32,414 nt of DNA from a virus, in IMG/VR virus record IMGVR_UViG_3300037193_002104, positions 1 through 32,414 of that record; one strand, written 5' to 3'. The position numbers and the translations under genes were made by a program. Shown piece by piece: positions 15,714-22,200 of the stretch. Every line of letters starts with the position of its first letter. The stretch's first letter is position 1. A model generated the notes under the pieces. It saw only the letters and a program-made list of their open reading frames with translations, did not search any database and was not told the origin of the DNA.

Positions 15714-16063
15714 GTGTGCCGGATCGGGAATGCACTTGGAGCATCCATTTCTTTGCGATGGCGCTGATGCGTCGGCTCTATTGGGAAGCGCAGGCTGGCC
15801 AATGCGGCATCTGCCGGGGCCGGATGCGGCGCAATTTCAACTCGCCCAAGATGACGTTCGATCATGTGTGGCCAAAGGCATGGATCGCCAACTGCAGCGA
15901 CGACGCGCGCTATCTCGGCAACCTGCTGCTCTCCCATGATGTCTGCAACAAGGCGAAAGACGACAGCAAGCCGAGCGCCGATCAGGTCGAATTCCTGCGC
16001 GAGATCAACCGCAAGCTCGGCCTGGCCGAACACGAAACCTCGCTTTGGGATCGGCTGGGATAG
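15710..16063 (+). CDS. HNH endonuclease
   Basis: The 117-residue protein shows the classic HNH/McrA-type zinc-bound nuclease core: CGIC (residues 32-35), DHVWPKA (51-57) with the first His, and GNLLLSHDVCNKAK (70-83) with the Asn, His and second cysteine pair position. HNH enzymes nick or cut DNA; next to terminase they help packaging, but this one is beside RuvC and a methyltransferase, so a junction-processing or restriction-type role is equally possible. It overlaps RuvC by four bases and ends with TAG sharing its G with the GTG of the methyltransferase. Confidence 0.85.
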   Translation: MSVPDRECTWSIHFFAMALMRRLYWEAQAGQCGICRGRMRRNFNSPKMTFDHVWPKAWIANCSDDARYLGNLLLSHDVCNKAKDDSKPSADQVEFLREINRKLGLAEHETSLWDRLG

Positions 16064-17121
16064 TGACTGCCTATTACAACGAAAACGATCCCGAAAAGGT
16101 CGTCGCGCTCAAGGCGCTCATGGATGCCGGTCACATTGCGCCCGGCGAGATCGACAGCAGGGATATTCGCGATGTCGCTCCAATTGAACTTTCTCGGTTC
16201 GCTCAATGCCACTTCTTCGCCGGAATCGGATTGTGGAGCGTCGCCGCCCGAGCAGCAGGCATCCCCGACGATACCCGATTTTGGTCGGGCTCGTGCCCAT
16301 GCCAGCCTTTCAGCGCGGCAGGCGATCGAGACGGGGTTGCTGATGATTGGCACCTTTGGCCGCACTGGTTTTGGCTCATCGCGCAGCAACAGCCTCGCGC
16401 AGTCGTGGGCGAGCAGGTTGCGAGCAAAGACGGCCTCGCTTGGATCGAGCTTGTATGCGCTGACATGGAAGGAGCGGCATACGCCGGGGGGAGCCTCGAT
16501 CTATGCTCTGCGGGCTTCGGGGCGCCCAATATCCGCCAGCGGCTCTATATGTGCTGGCTGGCCGACCTCGAAAGCGAGCGACGCAAACGGGACCGCGAGC
16601 GATCACGGCGAGGGCGGGCCGGATTTGCGGCTGGCGGCGACGCTGGCGAGTTGGGTGAGTCCGAGCGCGAGGGATTGGAAAGACAGCGAGGGCATGGCGA
16701 CGACGCGGCCCGATGGCAGCCGGGATCGCCTCGACCAACTGCCGAGGCAGGCGATGCTCGCGGGCTGGCAAGCGCCGACTTCGATGGACAGCAACCGGGG
16801 GGATTACCAGAACGACAAGGGCGATCCCGACAAGCCGCGCCTCTCCAACACGGGAGCGGCCAAGGAGATGGCGATCGAGGGCTCGCCGTTCCTGATCCGC
16901 TGCCAGGTCCAACAAACGGATTCTGGGCTGATGCTGATTGGCTGCTCTGCCGAGACATTGACGGGCCCAAGCTGCGGCCAGTTAGACGCGGCACATTCTG
17001 CCTGGCTGCAGGGTATCCCGGTCGAGCTGCGGAATTGCGTGCATACGGCGATGCGATCAATCTCCAAGTCGCGACGGCGTTCCTCGAAGCGGTCAAGCCC
17101 GAGCTGATGGGAGCTATCTGA
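16063..17121 (+). CDS. DNA C5-cytosine methyltransferase
   Basis: The 352-residue protein has the ordered Dcm-type motifs. Motif I is CHFFAGIGLWS (residues 49-59), motif IV GSCPCQPFSAAG (76-87, catalytic C80), motif VI VGEQVAS (115-121), motif VIII APNIRQRLY (154-162), a variable target-recognition region (about 170-290), and a C-terminal block GTFCLAAGYPGRAAELRAYG then DAINLQVATAF. The motif X GN pair is GD here. It transfers a methyl group to cytosine and probably shields phage DNA from host nucleases. I chose the GTG at 16063 (one-base overlap with HNH, product beginning TAYYNENDP as in relatives). A second long frame lies inside it. Confidence 0.88.
   Translation: MTAYYNENDPEKVVALKALMDAGHIAPGEIDSRDIRDVAPIELSRFAQCHFFAGIGLWSVAARAAGIPDDTRFWSGSCPCQPFSAAGDRDGVADDWHLWPHWFWLIAQQQPRAVVGEQVASKDGLAWIELVCADMEGAAYAGGSLDLCSAGFGAPNIRQRLYMCWLADLESERRKRDRERSRRGRAGFAAGGDAGELGESEREGLERQRGHGDDAARWQPGSPRPTAEAGDARGLASADFDGQQPGGLPERQGRSRQAAPLQHGSGQGDGDRGLAVPDPLPGPTNGFWADADWLLCRDIDGPKLRPVRRGTFCLAAGYPGRAAELRAYGDAINLQVATAFLEAVKPELMGAI
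16172..17107 (+). CDS. Overlapping alternative-frame gene inside the methyltransferase
   Basis: A 311-codon frame, shifted relative to the methyltransferase and wholly inside it, starts MSLQLNFLGSLNATSSPESD. It has SLSARQAIETGLLMIGTFG (residues 45-63), a SLYALTWKERHTPGG block (93-107), three spaced repeats GWPTSKASD (129-137), SWVSPSARDWKD (160-171) and GWQAPTSMD (198-206), and a C-terminal GQLDAAHSAWLQGIP (269-283). I recall similar blocks (WPTP repeats, GQLNPAHSRWLMG) as in-frame segments of other phage proteins, usually unannotated or attached to methyltransferases. Both frames therefore look like protein. The function is unknown; the TTG/ATG start and expression are unproven, and it could still be a shadow frame. 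Confidence 0.45.
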   Translation: MSLQLNFLGSLNATSSPESDCGASPPEQQASPTIPDFGRARAHASLSARQAIETGLLMIGTFGRTGFGSSRSNSLAQSWASRLRAKTASLGSSLYALTWKERHTPGGASIYALRASGRPISASGSICAGWPTSKASDANGTASDHGEGGPDLRLAATLASWVSPSARDWKDSEGMATTRPDGSRDRLDQLPRQAMLAGWQAPTSMDSNRGDYQNDKGDPDKPRLSNTGAAKEMAIEGSPFLIRCQVQQTDSGLMLIGCSAETLTGPSCGQLDAAHSAWLQGIPVELRNCVHTAMRSISKSRRRSSKRSSPS

Positions 17122-17840
17122 TGGCACAGAATACATCAAGCGCAGTGATGCAGCAGCGCAGCGAGCCGCACGACAGCCTCGACGATTTCCCGACTCCTTG
17201 CTGGGCGACGCGGGCGGTCATCCGCTACATCGCGCAATACAGCTCGCGGCGCTTGGGCGTGATGACGTGCCGTGAGCCGTGCGCCAATCGCGGGCACATG
17301 GTCCGCCCGCTCAAGGAAGCATTCGGCGCGGTCCTGGCGAGCGACGTTCATGACTACGGCGCGGGCTTCAAGGTGCAGGACTATCTTTTCGGCCCGCCGT
17401 CGATGCTCGACCGCACCGATTGGACGTTCCTCAACCCGCCTTTCCGCTTGGCCAAGGAATTCATCGAGCGGGCGCTTGATCTGTCCGACGAGGGTGTCGC
17501 GGTCATTGCGCGCACCGCGTTCCTTGAGGGTGAAAGCCGCTATCGCGATCTCTATGCCAGGCCCGAGACGCGGCCCGATCATGTGCTGCAGTTTGCCGAG
17601 CGCGTCGTGATGCTCAAGGGCAGGCTCGTGCGCTCGGGCGATCTCGATCCGACCGAGGATAACCCCGACAAGAAAGCGGGCACGGCGACGGCCTATTGCG
17701 CGCTCGTCTATTTCAAGCGCCGCACCGGCCCAACGCTGTTCGACTGGATACCGCCCTGCCGCCGCGAGCTTGAGGTTGCGGGCGACTATCCCGCCGATCC
17801 GCGCGGCCTGGCCGATTTGACGCTCAAGGCCCGCCCGTGA
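17121..17840 (+). CDS. Putative N6-adenine DNA methyltransferase
   Basis: The 239-residue protein has a phage adenine methyltransferase layout: DDFPTPCWATRAVI (residues 20-33), a degenerate SAM-binding region TCREPCANRGHM (49-60), acidic ASDVHDYG (73-80) and the catalytic NPPF at 105-108. The rest, including FLEGESRYRDLY and a C-terminal TATAYCALVYF strand, fits the fold. It probably methylates adenine in phage DNA. The start shares TGATG with the cytosine methyltransferase, so the two modification enzymes are made together. The target site cannot be read from sequence. Confidence 0.78.
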   Translation: MAQNTSSAVMQQRSEPHDSLDDFPTPCWATRAVIRYIAQYSSRRLGVMTCREPCANRGHMVRPLKEAFGAVLASDVHDYGAGFKVQDYLFGPPSMLDRTDWTFLNPPFRLAKEFIERALDLSDEGVAVIARTAFLEGESRYRDLYARPETRPDHVLQFAERVVMLKGRLVRSGDLDPTEDNPDKKAGTATAYCALVYFKRRTGPTLFDWIPPCRRELEVAGDYPADPRGLADLTLKARP

Positions 17841-17967
17841 GGGCCGCGACACGCCTTAGCGGTGGATATGGCCGGGACAACTCGGGCACCGCCTGTGCGC
17901 CGCCTGCGCAAATCCGCCTAAGTCGCATTCACGGGATTGCCGAATCGGCTGCTAGGAGCGCAAAAGA

Positions 17968-18003
17968 AAAGCCCGGCACTCACACGAGGCGAGGCCGGGC
18001 TTT
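17968..18003 (+). terminator. Probable factor-independent terminator after the methyltransferases
   Basis: GCCCGGC (17971-17977) pairs with GCCGGGC (17994-18000), extended by AAA/TTT (17968-17970 and 18001-18003) to a ten-base-pair stem with a 16-base loop. The T-run is short (TTTAT), so termination may be partial. It follows the adenine methyltransferase by 127 bases. Confidence 0.6.
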
Positions 18004-18026
18004 ATCGGGCGGACTACAGGAGTCGC

Positions 18027-18086
18027 ATGTTGGAGCTAGCAGCACACTCGATCGAGGATCGCGCATGCACACCCGACGCGGCCTAG
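18027..18086 (+). CDS. Possible 19-residue leader peptide
   Basis: ATG at 18027 is preceded by AGGAG four bases away and opens a 19-codon frame (MLELAAHSIEDRACTPDAA) ending at a TAG just before the 18090-18106 hairpin and the replication-type gene. The layout (good ribosome site, tiny frame, hairpin, main gene) resembles attenuation leaders, but peptide sequence gives no clue to a sensed molecule. It may also be a remnant of a deleted gene. Confidence 0.3.
   Translation: MLELAAHSIEDRACTPDAA
18032..18039 (+). repeat. Orphan copy of the GGAGCTAG motif
   Basis: Eight copies of GGAGCTAG occur in the window: minus strand 478-485, 6293-6300, 12016-12023 and 14430-14437; plus strand 18032-18039, 19822-19829, 21680-21687 and 25478-25485. 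Seven lie two to six bases before a start codon. This one, preceded by GTT as in the two 14-base copies, has no start codon behind it and may mark a deleted gene or a non-ribosomal use. Confidence 0.5.
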
Positions 18087-18089
18087 ATA

Positions 18090-18106
18090 GCGGGCACTGC
18101 GCCCGC
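18090..18106 (+). terminator. Short hairpin before the replication gene
   Basis: GCGGGC (18090-18095) and GCCCGC (18101-18106) pair perfectly around a five-base loop. No T-run follows, and the start of the next gene is 17 bases downstream, so the stem may hide or expose its ribosome-binding region rather than end transcription. Confidence 0.4.
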
Positions 18107-18123
18107 CTGCAAGGCCGAGCATC

Positions 18124-18921
18124 ATGAGTGCCGGTCCAGACCGCAAAGAGCGGCCCGAATATGTCAGCCTGCATCCATCCGATTGGCTGGGCGGCTGCTC
18201 GACGCTCCCGCCGATGGCCGAATGGCTCTATTGGCAGATCAGCCTCTATTGCATGGACAAGGGCGAGCCGGTTCCAGCCAACCGCCTGCCGATGATCCTC
18301 GTGCGCTACGGCGGCGATTGGCAGCCCGATCTCGACCTCTTGATCGATCTCGGCAAGGTCCATCGCACGGCCTCGGGAGCGGTTTTCGTCAAGCGCTCGC
18401 TGATCGAATACGAGCGGGCCGATGCCGCGCTCAAAAAGAAGCGCCGAGCTGGAAAAGCGGGCGCGGAAAAACGCTGGAACGCTAACGGTTTAGATAGCAC
18501 TGCCATAGAAAACGATAGCAGTGCCAATGGCGATGCCATCGAAAATCGATGCGGAACCAATAGCAGCAGAGCAGAGCAGAGCAGAGAAGATCACCCCTTA
18601 CGGGGTGACGCGCAGGCGCGCGGGCCTGCGCAGGCGGGCGCAGGCGGGCCCGCGCGCGCACGCGAGGACGATCTGCTTTTCCATGTCGATGAGGACGCTT
18701 GGGCAACCTTCGCCGAGCATCGCGTCAAGCTTAGGGCACCGCTCACCGAACGCGCCGCAACGCTGATCCGAAACGAGTTGATCAAGATTCGCGAGGAACA
18801 CGGCCACGATCCAACCTCCGTCCTGCGCCAGAGCGTCATGCGAGGCTGGAAAGGCGTGTTCCCTCTCAAGGGCGACGACAGCGACAAACGATCCGGATGG
18901 AGATTCGACCATGAGCAGTGA
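18124..18921 (+). CDS. DUF1376-type phage replication initiation protein
   Basis: The 265-residue protein begins YVSLHPSDWLGGCSTLPP, then MAEWLYWQISLYCMDKGEPVP and LDLLIDLGKVHRTASGAVFVKR, the DUF1376-like winged-helix start of phage replisome organisers (residues about 12-105). A basic RRAGKAGAEKRWN stretch follows, then a low-complexity Ala/Gly/Asn linker (about 120-180), and a C-terminal helical domain (WATFAEHRVKLRAPLTERAA and GWKGVF) like the DnaT/O-type helicase-contact domain. Such proteins bind the origin and recruit host or phage helicase loaders. An origin could lie inside the repetitive linker region, as in lambda O, which is inference. It overlaps the next gene by 11 bases. Confidence 0.7.
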   Translation: MSAGPDRKERPEYVSLHPSDWLGGCSTLPPMAEWLYWQISLYCMDKGEPVPANRLPMILVRYGGDWQPDLDLLIDLGKVHRTASGAVFVKRSLIEYERADAALKKKRRAGKAGAEKRWNANGLDSTAIENDSSANGDAIENRCGTNSSRAEQSREDHPLRGDAQARGPAQAGAGGPARAREDDLLFHVDEDAWATFAEHRVKLRAPLTERAATLIRNELIKIREEHGHDPTSVLRQSVMRGWKGVFPLKGDDSDKRSGWRFDHEQ

Positions 18922-19600
18922 CCTAACGACCGTCTCTCGCCAACTCGCCCGCGCCTCGCTGTCCTGGCCCTTCGACGTCGAAGCTCATGCCCAGACCGTC
19001 TCTCGGGAAGCCGTCGCCCATGCACTCGACGGCTATCGCAAGGCCCTCGTGCCCGCCAAGTCGCTCACCAAGGCCGAGCGCCAATCCGATCAGCAATCCC
19101 TAGCCGAGATCGTGCGCTCGATCGGCTTGCGCCTGCGCCCCGATTTCAGCGAGGATCAAGCTCGAATGTGGATCGCCTCGATCGTCGAGGCCCTTGAGGA
19201 TCAGCCCTTGCGCATCGCCCTCGCTGCAGCTCGCGACGCCAAGCATCTGCCGATCCGCTTCCCCGGTGAGCTTCACGCCGTCCTCGTCGAGCGCTGCGCC
19301 GTCCATCAACTCGCTTACGCCTCGGCTATCCGCAACCTCGAAAGGCTGCTCGCTCGTCTCGACCAAGGCCCTGCGCTCACTGCCTCGCCCGAGGCCCAGC
19401 GCGAAGCCGCCCAACTCGATCTCGACGAATTGCAGACCTTGCCCTCGCATCTGCGCTCCCTCGGCCTAAGCGGCGGTTGGATCACCGAGGAACCGGACGG
19501 CTCTATCCGATGGGCAACAGAGGCAGAGCAGGAAGCTCACGCCCAGCGCAAGCTCGATGAGCGCAACGTCGCGCGCGCGCGCGAATCGGAGATCGGATGA
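18911..19600 (+). CDS. Putative replication accessory or helicase loader
   Basis: The 229-residue protein is helical throughout (LTKAERQSDQQSLAEIVRSI, then EDQARMWIASIVEAL, IRFPGELHAVLVERC, AIRNLERLLARLDQG). There is no Walker A, so it is not a DnaC-type ATPase; the position directly after a DUF1376-type initiator makes a lambda P-like helicase loader plausible. The start at 18911 lies within the preceding gene. Recognition is by context only. Confidence 0.5.
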   Translation: MSSDLTTVSRQLARASLSWPFDVEAHAQTVSREAVAHALDGYRKALVPAKSLTKAERQSDQQSLAEIVRSIGLRLRPDFSEDQARMWIASIVEALEDQPLRIALAAARDAKHLPIRFPGELHAVLVERCAVHQLAYASAIRNLERLLARLDQGPALTASPEAQREAAQLDLDELQTLPSHLRSLGLSGGWITEEPDGSIRWATEAEQEAHAQRKLDERNVARARESEIG

Positions 19601-19698
19601 TGCGGCGCTGGCTTCGCATCGGCCAATTCGGCGCGATCCTGGCATATGGGCTGCTGATCATGCTGCTCGATCTCGTGCTGCAGAGGGGGCGGCGATGA
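19597..19698 (+). CDS. 33-residue single-pass membrane protein
   Basis: The frame starts MMRRWLRIGQFGAILAYGLL, with GGAG six bases upstream, and has one hydrophobic helix (residues 10-28) flanked by Arg residues, ending QRGRR. Its start overlaps the previous stop (ATGATG) and its stop overlaps the next gene (ATGA at 19695-19698). The double coupling supports translation. Function unknown. Confidence 0.5.
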   Translation: MMRRWLRIGQFGAILAYGLLIMLLDLVLQRGRR

Positions 19699-19829
19699 GC
19701 GGCGAGGGAGTGCTGCGGTCGCTGCCAGGCTCGCGCCGGTCGCTATTCGAGCGAATGCGCGAGGAGCAACGATTCGATGACGAGGTTGAAACCCGCGCCG
19801 ATCCGGTGCATGACGAGAAAAGGAGCTAG
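19695..19829 (+). CDS. 44-residue charged protein, unknown function
   Basis: The protein starts MSGEGVLRSLPGSRRSLFE and is rich in Arg and Glu, with no fold cue. It shares ATGA with the tiny membrane gene and ends at the GGAGCTAG ribosome site of the 386-residue gene, so it is packed into the operon on both sides. Unknown function. Confidence 0.45.
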   Translation: MSGEGVLRSLPGSRRSLFERMREEQRFDDEVETRADPVHDEKRS

Positions 19830-19832
19830 CTT

Positions 19833-20993
19833 ATGACCGAATCAGTTGACCGGATCGAGTTGGGCCTTGGCCTTGACGGCAAGCGCCCGCCGCGCATTGG
19901 TTTCGAGTTAGTGGTGTGCGGCGATGATAGCCTAGCCCTCATCGCCAAGCATGAGGGCGAGGCACCGCAGACGATCGCGAGCATTGTGATCGATGATGGG
20001 CTGATCGCGTTCAAGCCGAACCTCGCAATCTATGCGCGCAAGCTCTGCGCTGCGCTCGGGATCGAGATGGGCGATCCGCTGCTGATGTCCATCGACGCCG
20101 AGGCTGATCTAGTGGGCGAGCTGCCGACCGATCACACCGCGATTTTAGGGGGTGATGAGCGCGAGTTGACGCTTGCCGTGCTGGATCGCTACGCCGGGGG
20201 ACAAGGCCCGTTCACGCCGCACGATGCTGCACGGGTTGCCCGGCTGATCCGGGGAGAGAGTTTGCCAGCCGATGTCGTGCGCCTCGTGCTAGCGGCCCGC
20301 GTCGTATCGCTTGGCGATGTTGCGACGGCCATCGCCGCTCAAGCCGATGGCCTCGACGATGATCTCTATCAGCAGATCAAGGCGCTCGACGCTGCTGCCG
20401 AGGCATTCGCGAGCCGCGTGCCATGGGATGACGAGCCGAGCGACGAGGAAGCCGCACCCGAGCCGACCGTGCATCACGGCACGATCAACATCGACGGCCA
20501 GGATCACGCGATCCGGCTCGAAATCCATCAGACCGAGGGCGGCGCTTTCGATCTCGACGGGCATGAGGTCGAGGATGATGGCTTTGAGACGATCGACCTC
20601 TCGGGCATCACGAGGGCGAAGGCCGTCGCCTATGTGCCCGAGGCGATGATATTCGAGACGGCTGATCTTCGATTCGATCCGGGCAATCTCGCGCTGATCA
20701 ACGGCTTTCGCTTTGTGCCGCTCGATCGCGTGCGCTCGATCATCGAATTGCGCTCGCAACTCTTTGGCGGCGAGCCCATGACGACCAACGAAAAAGCGAT
20801 CGTCCATGGCATATCGTGGGCCATCACGGCGGCTTTCGCGTTCTGCGCCAAGTGCGGCAACAAGCCAGTCATCATCAACCTCGACGGGGATGACCTCTGC
20901 GGCCCATGCGCGAACAAATGGGCGCTCGGCGAAGCGCAGGCCGAGGCTGATCGGCAGTCGAATCTCGCCGCCCTTGAACAAGGAGATGGTTGA
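19833..20993 (+). CDS. 386-residue zinc-knuckle protein, unknown function
   Basis: The protein starts MTESVDRIELGLGLDGK. Residues 1-110 are a beta-rich domain, residues 110-190 are helical (ELTLAVLDRYAGG, ARLIRGESLPADVVRL), residues 205-300 another beta-rich acidic region, and the tail has a four-cysteine zinc ribbon CAKCGNKP then CGPCANKW (about 331-355). An in-frame ATG at residue 316 could give a separate C-terminal product but lacks a good ribosome site. The start is preceded by GGAGCTAG (19822-19829) three bases away. No family is recognised; the acidic character suggests a DNA mimic or a protein-binding role, as conjecture only. Confidence 0.55.
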   Translation: MTESVDRIELGLGLDGKRPPRIGFELVVCGDDSLALIAKHEGEAPQTIASIVIDDGLIAFKPNLAIYARKLCAALGIEMGDPLLMSIDAEADLVGELPTDHTAILGGDERELTLAVLDRYAGGQGPFTPHDAARVARLIRGESLPADVVRLVLAARVVSLGDVATAIAAQADGLDDDLYQQIKALDAAAEAFASRVPWDDEPSDEEAAPEPTVHHGTINIDGQDHAIRLEIHQTEGGAFDLDGHEVEDDGFETIDLSGITRAKAVAYVPEAMIFETADLRFDPGNLALINGFRFVPLDRVRSIIELRSQLFGGEPMTTNEKAIVHGISWAITAAFAFCAKCGNKPVIINLDGDDLCGPCANKWALGEAQAEADRQSNLAALEQGDG

Positions 20994-21121
20994 TGGATTT
21001 TCTGGTGCTAATATTGATGGCATGGCTCTGGATTAGTCCTCGAAGTCTTGCGAGATTTATCAAAGACCAAACTCAAGTATTTCGCGAGGAATGGTACAGC
21101 ATTGGAGCTGACCATGACTGA
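20993..21121 (+). CDS. 42-residue membrane protein
   Basis: The frame begins MDFLVLILMAWLWIS, one hydrophobic helix of about 14 residues, then an amphipathic tail (RSLARFIKDQTQVFREEW). It starts on the TGATG of the 386-residue gene and overlaps the next gene by eight bases. The helix-plus-amphipathic layout is that of small inner-membrane phage peptides; no function is known. Confidence 0.45.
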   Translation: MDFLVLILMAWLWISPRSLARFIKDQTQVFREEWYSIGADHD

Positions 21122-21359
21122 CGCACAGAAGGTGGCCGAGGGGCTGAGTGAGGCGCAGCGGCGGGCGGTGTTGTCGGCCACTTGGAGCGATGGAAACGGT
21201 GTGTGGCATCTGCCGGGTTGGTATTGCCGTGCAGACCGGCGCGTTCGCTACAATCTCGCCAGAGCGGGCATTTGCGGTGACTACTTGCGGCCGTCCAATC
21301 GGCTCAAACCCCTTGGCCTCGAAGTCAGGGCCATATTGCAGGAGAAGGCCGGTGGATAG
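21114..21359 (+). CDS. Small phage protein, unknown function
   Basis: The 81-residue protein starts MTDAQKVAEGLSEAQRRAVL and continues to a cysteine-containing part (PGWYCRADRRVRYN, AGICGDY). The first helix resembles the N-terminus of many small phage proteins that begin with LSEAQRRAL-type motifs; they usually act as wHTH-like DNA binders. The ATG at 21114 has GGAG seven bases upstream. A wHTH role is tentative. Confidence 0.5.
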   Translation: MTDAQKVAEGLSEAQRRAVLSATWSDGNGVWHLPGWYCRADRRVRYNLARAGICGDYLRPSNRLKPLGLEVRAILQEKAGG

Positions 21360-21612
21360 GATCATGGGTGCGCTCGCCGGGACACTCACCGGAGCTTCGA
21401 TTGCGGCCCTGATGCTAGGCGCTTGGGGTTGGTCGCTGATCCTCGGCCTGCCTGGCGCGATCATCGGTCTGCTGCTCGCCAACGACGAAATCTATCTCCC
21501 GCTCGGCCCGGTGCGGTTTCTGCGCTCTGGGAATCGTTGGATGCTGAACATCGGGCGATATGGCATTGTCGGCATTGGCTGGCGCGTGCGTCTGCGGAAC
21601 GTCGAGCCGTGA
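21352..21612 (+). CDS. Small membrane protein, two helices
   Basis: The 86-residue protein (GTG start at 21352, AGGAG seven bases before it; an ATG at 21364 is an alternative) begins MDRIMGALAGTLTGASIAAL and has two hydrophobic stretches (about 6-22 and 25-40), glycine-rich, followed by a soluble tail (LRSGNRWMLNIGRYG). Function unknown; the Gly/Ala-rich helices resemble small phage pore or glycine-zipper proteins. Confidence 0.5.
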   Translation: MDRIMGALAGTLTGASIAALMLGAWGWSLILGLPGAIIGLLLANDEIYLPLGPVRFLRSGNRWMLNIGRYGIVGIGWRVRLRNVEP

Positions 21613-21680
21613 GGACATGGCCAATCCTGTTGATCGTCGTCTTGCTGATCAAGATCGCCTCGGCTAGCTTCGCGCGCTAG
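21609..21680 (+). CDS. 23-residue hydrophobic peptide
   Basis: GTG at 21609 (GTGA overlap) opens MRTWPILLIVVLLIKIASAS, almost all one membrane helix, ending at 21680 where GGAGCTAG of the next gene begins. So short a frame is uncertain, but the coupling at both ends and the hydrophobic sequence favour it. Confidence 0.35.
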   Translation: MRTWPILLIVVLLIKIASASFAR

Positions 21681-21689
21681 GAGCTAGGG

Positions 21690-21878
21690 ATGATCGAGGT
21701 CGTGCCTCACGGGAACGGATTTATCTGGCGCATGATCTGCGCAGCCGGGCGCACGCTCGTTGAGGCCCGCGAGCAATTTCCATGCTCTGACAGCGCCGCA
21801 GCGGCAGCCAAGGATTACCGCACGCGATTCTGGGCCTATGCCTCGACAGTTGATCACCGCATGGCGGCGTGCATCTGA
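21690..21878 (+). CDS. Small YegP/DUF1508-like protein (tentative)
   Basis: The 62-residue protein starts MIEVVPHGNGFIWRMICAAG and looks like a short beta-hairpin and helix, loosely like DUF1508 (YegP) proteins with FxWRL and xxSExY patterns. The ATG at 21690 has GGAGCTAG (21680-21687) two bases away. The next gene shares TGATG. Function unknown. Confidence 0.45.
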   Translation: MIEVVPHGNGFIWRMICAAGRTLVEAREQFPCSDSAAAAAKDYRTRFWAYASTVDHRMAACI

Positions 21879-22057
21879 TGCGATACGATCCCGCGCCTTC
21901 GAAGCCTAGCCACGTCATCGCGGCGGCAGTCTGGAAATACGACCGAGCGCGCAAGCGGTATCGGCTGCAACAGGTCTGCTATGAGCCGAGGAAGCGCCGC
22001 GAGCGGGCCGAGCCGGAACCGCCGAGCGTGAAGCGCAGGCAAGGGCTGCTGCTGTGA
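21878..22057 (+). CDS. Small basic protein, unknown function
   Basis: The 59-residue protein starts MRYDPAPSKPSHVIAAAVWK and is very basic, ending in a KRRQGLLL tail. It may bind nucleic acid. It is coupled on both sides (TGATG before, GTGA after). Confidence 0.45.
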   Translation: MRYDPAPSKPSHVIAAAVWKYDRARKRYRLQQVCYEPRKRRERAEPEPPSVKRRQGLLL

Positions 22058-22200
22058 GGGACGTGCGAAAGCGCCTGATCGAACGTGGCCTAGTCGAACG
22101 CCGCCCATGCGGCGCATTCGTCGTGACCGAGGCGGGCGAGGCTTGGACCGATGAGCAGATCGCGCAGCTCAAGCAAGGGAGATTGACCGATGGCCGATGA
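22054..22200 (+). CDS. 48-residue winged-helix-like fragment
   Basis: GTG at 22054 opens MRDVRKRLIERGLVERRP, a recognition-helix and wing pattern (GLVERR, then GAFVVTEAGEAW) typical of the second half of MarR/PadR-type winged helices. It is too short for a full regulator, so it could be a small DNA-binding protein or a remnant. It overlaps the DUF1643 gene by 11 bases. Confidence 0.4.
   Translation: MRDVRKRLIERGLVERRPCGAFVVTEAGEAWTDEQIAQLKQGRLTDGR

Larger units (their letters stand above)
17841..18123 (+). promoter_or_regulatory. Non-coding gap with terminator, short ORF and hairpin
   Basis: This 283-base gap is the longest without a good gene in the rightward early operon. It contains, in order, a terminator-like hairpin (17968-18003), an ORF of 19 codons (18027-18086) with AGGAG before it, an unusual copy of GGAGCTAG (18032-18039) with no start codon behind it, and a GCGGGC/GCCCGC hairpin (18090-18106) just before the replication gene. 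The set resembles a leader region that could control the downstream genes. A 96-codon frame at 17837-18127 crosses all of it but reads as non-coding. Confidence 0.45.

Noticed and set aside
17837-18127. 96-codon plus-strand frame across the non-coding gap
   Set aside because: It runs through a terminator and another hairpin, has Arg/Ser/Gly-rich random composition and no ribosome site of its own.
20778-20993. Separate 71-residue zinc protein starting inside the 386-residue gene
   Set aside because: The in-frame ATG lacks a good ribosome-binding site, and the zinc ribbon can belong to the longer protein.
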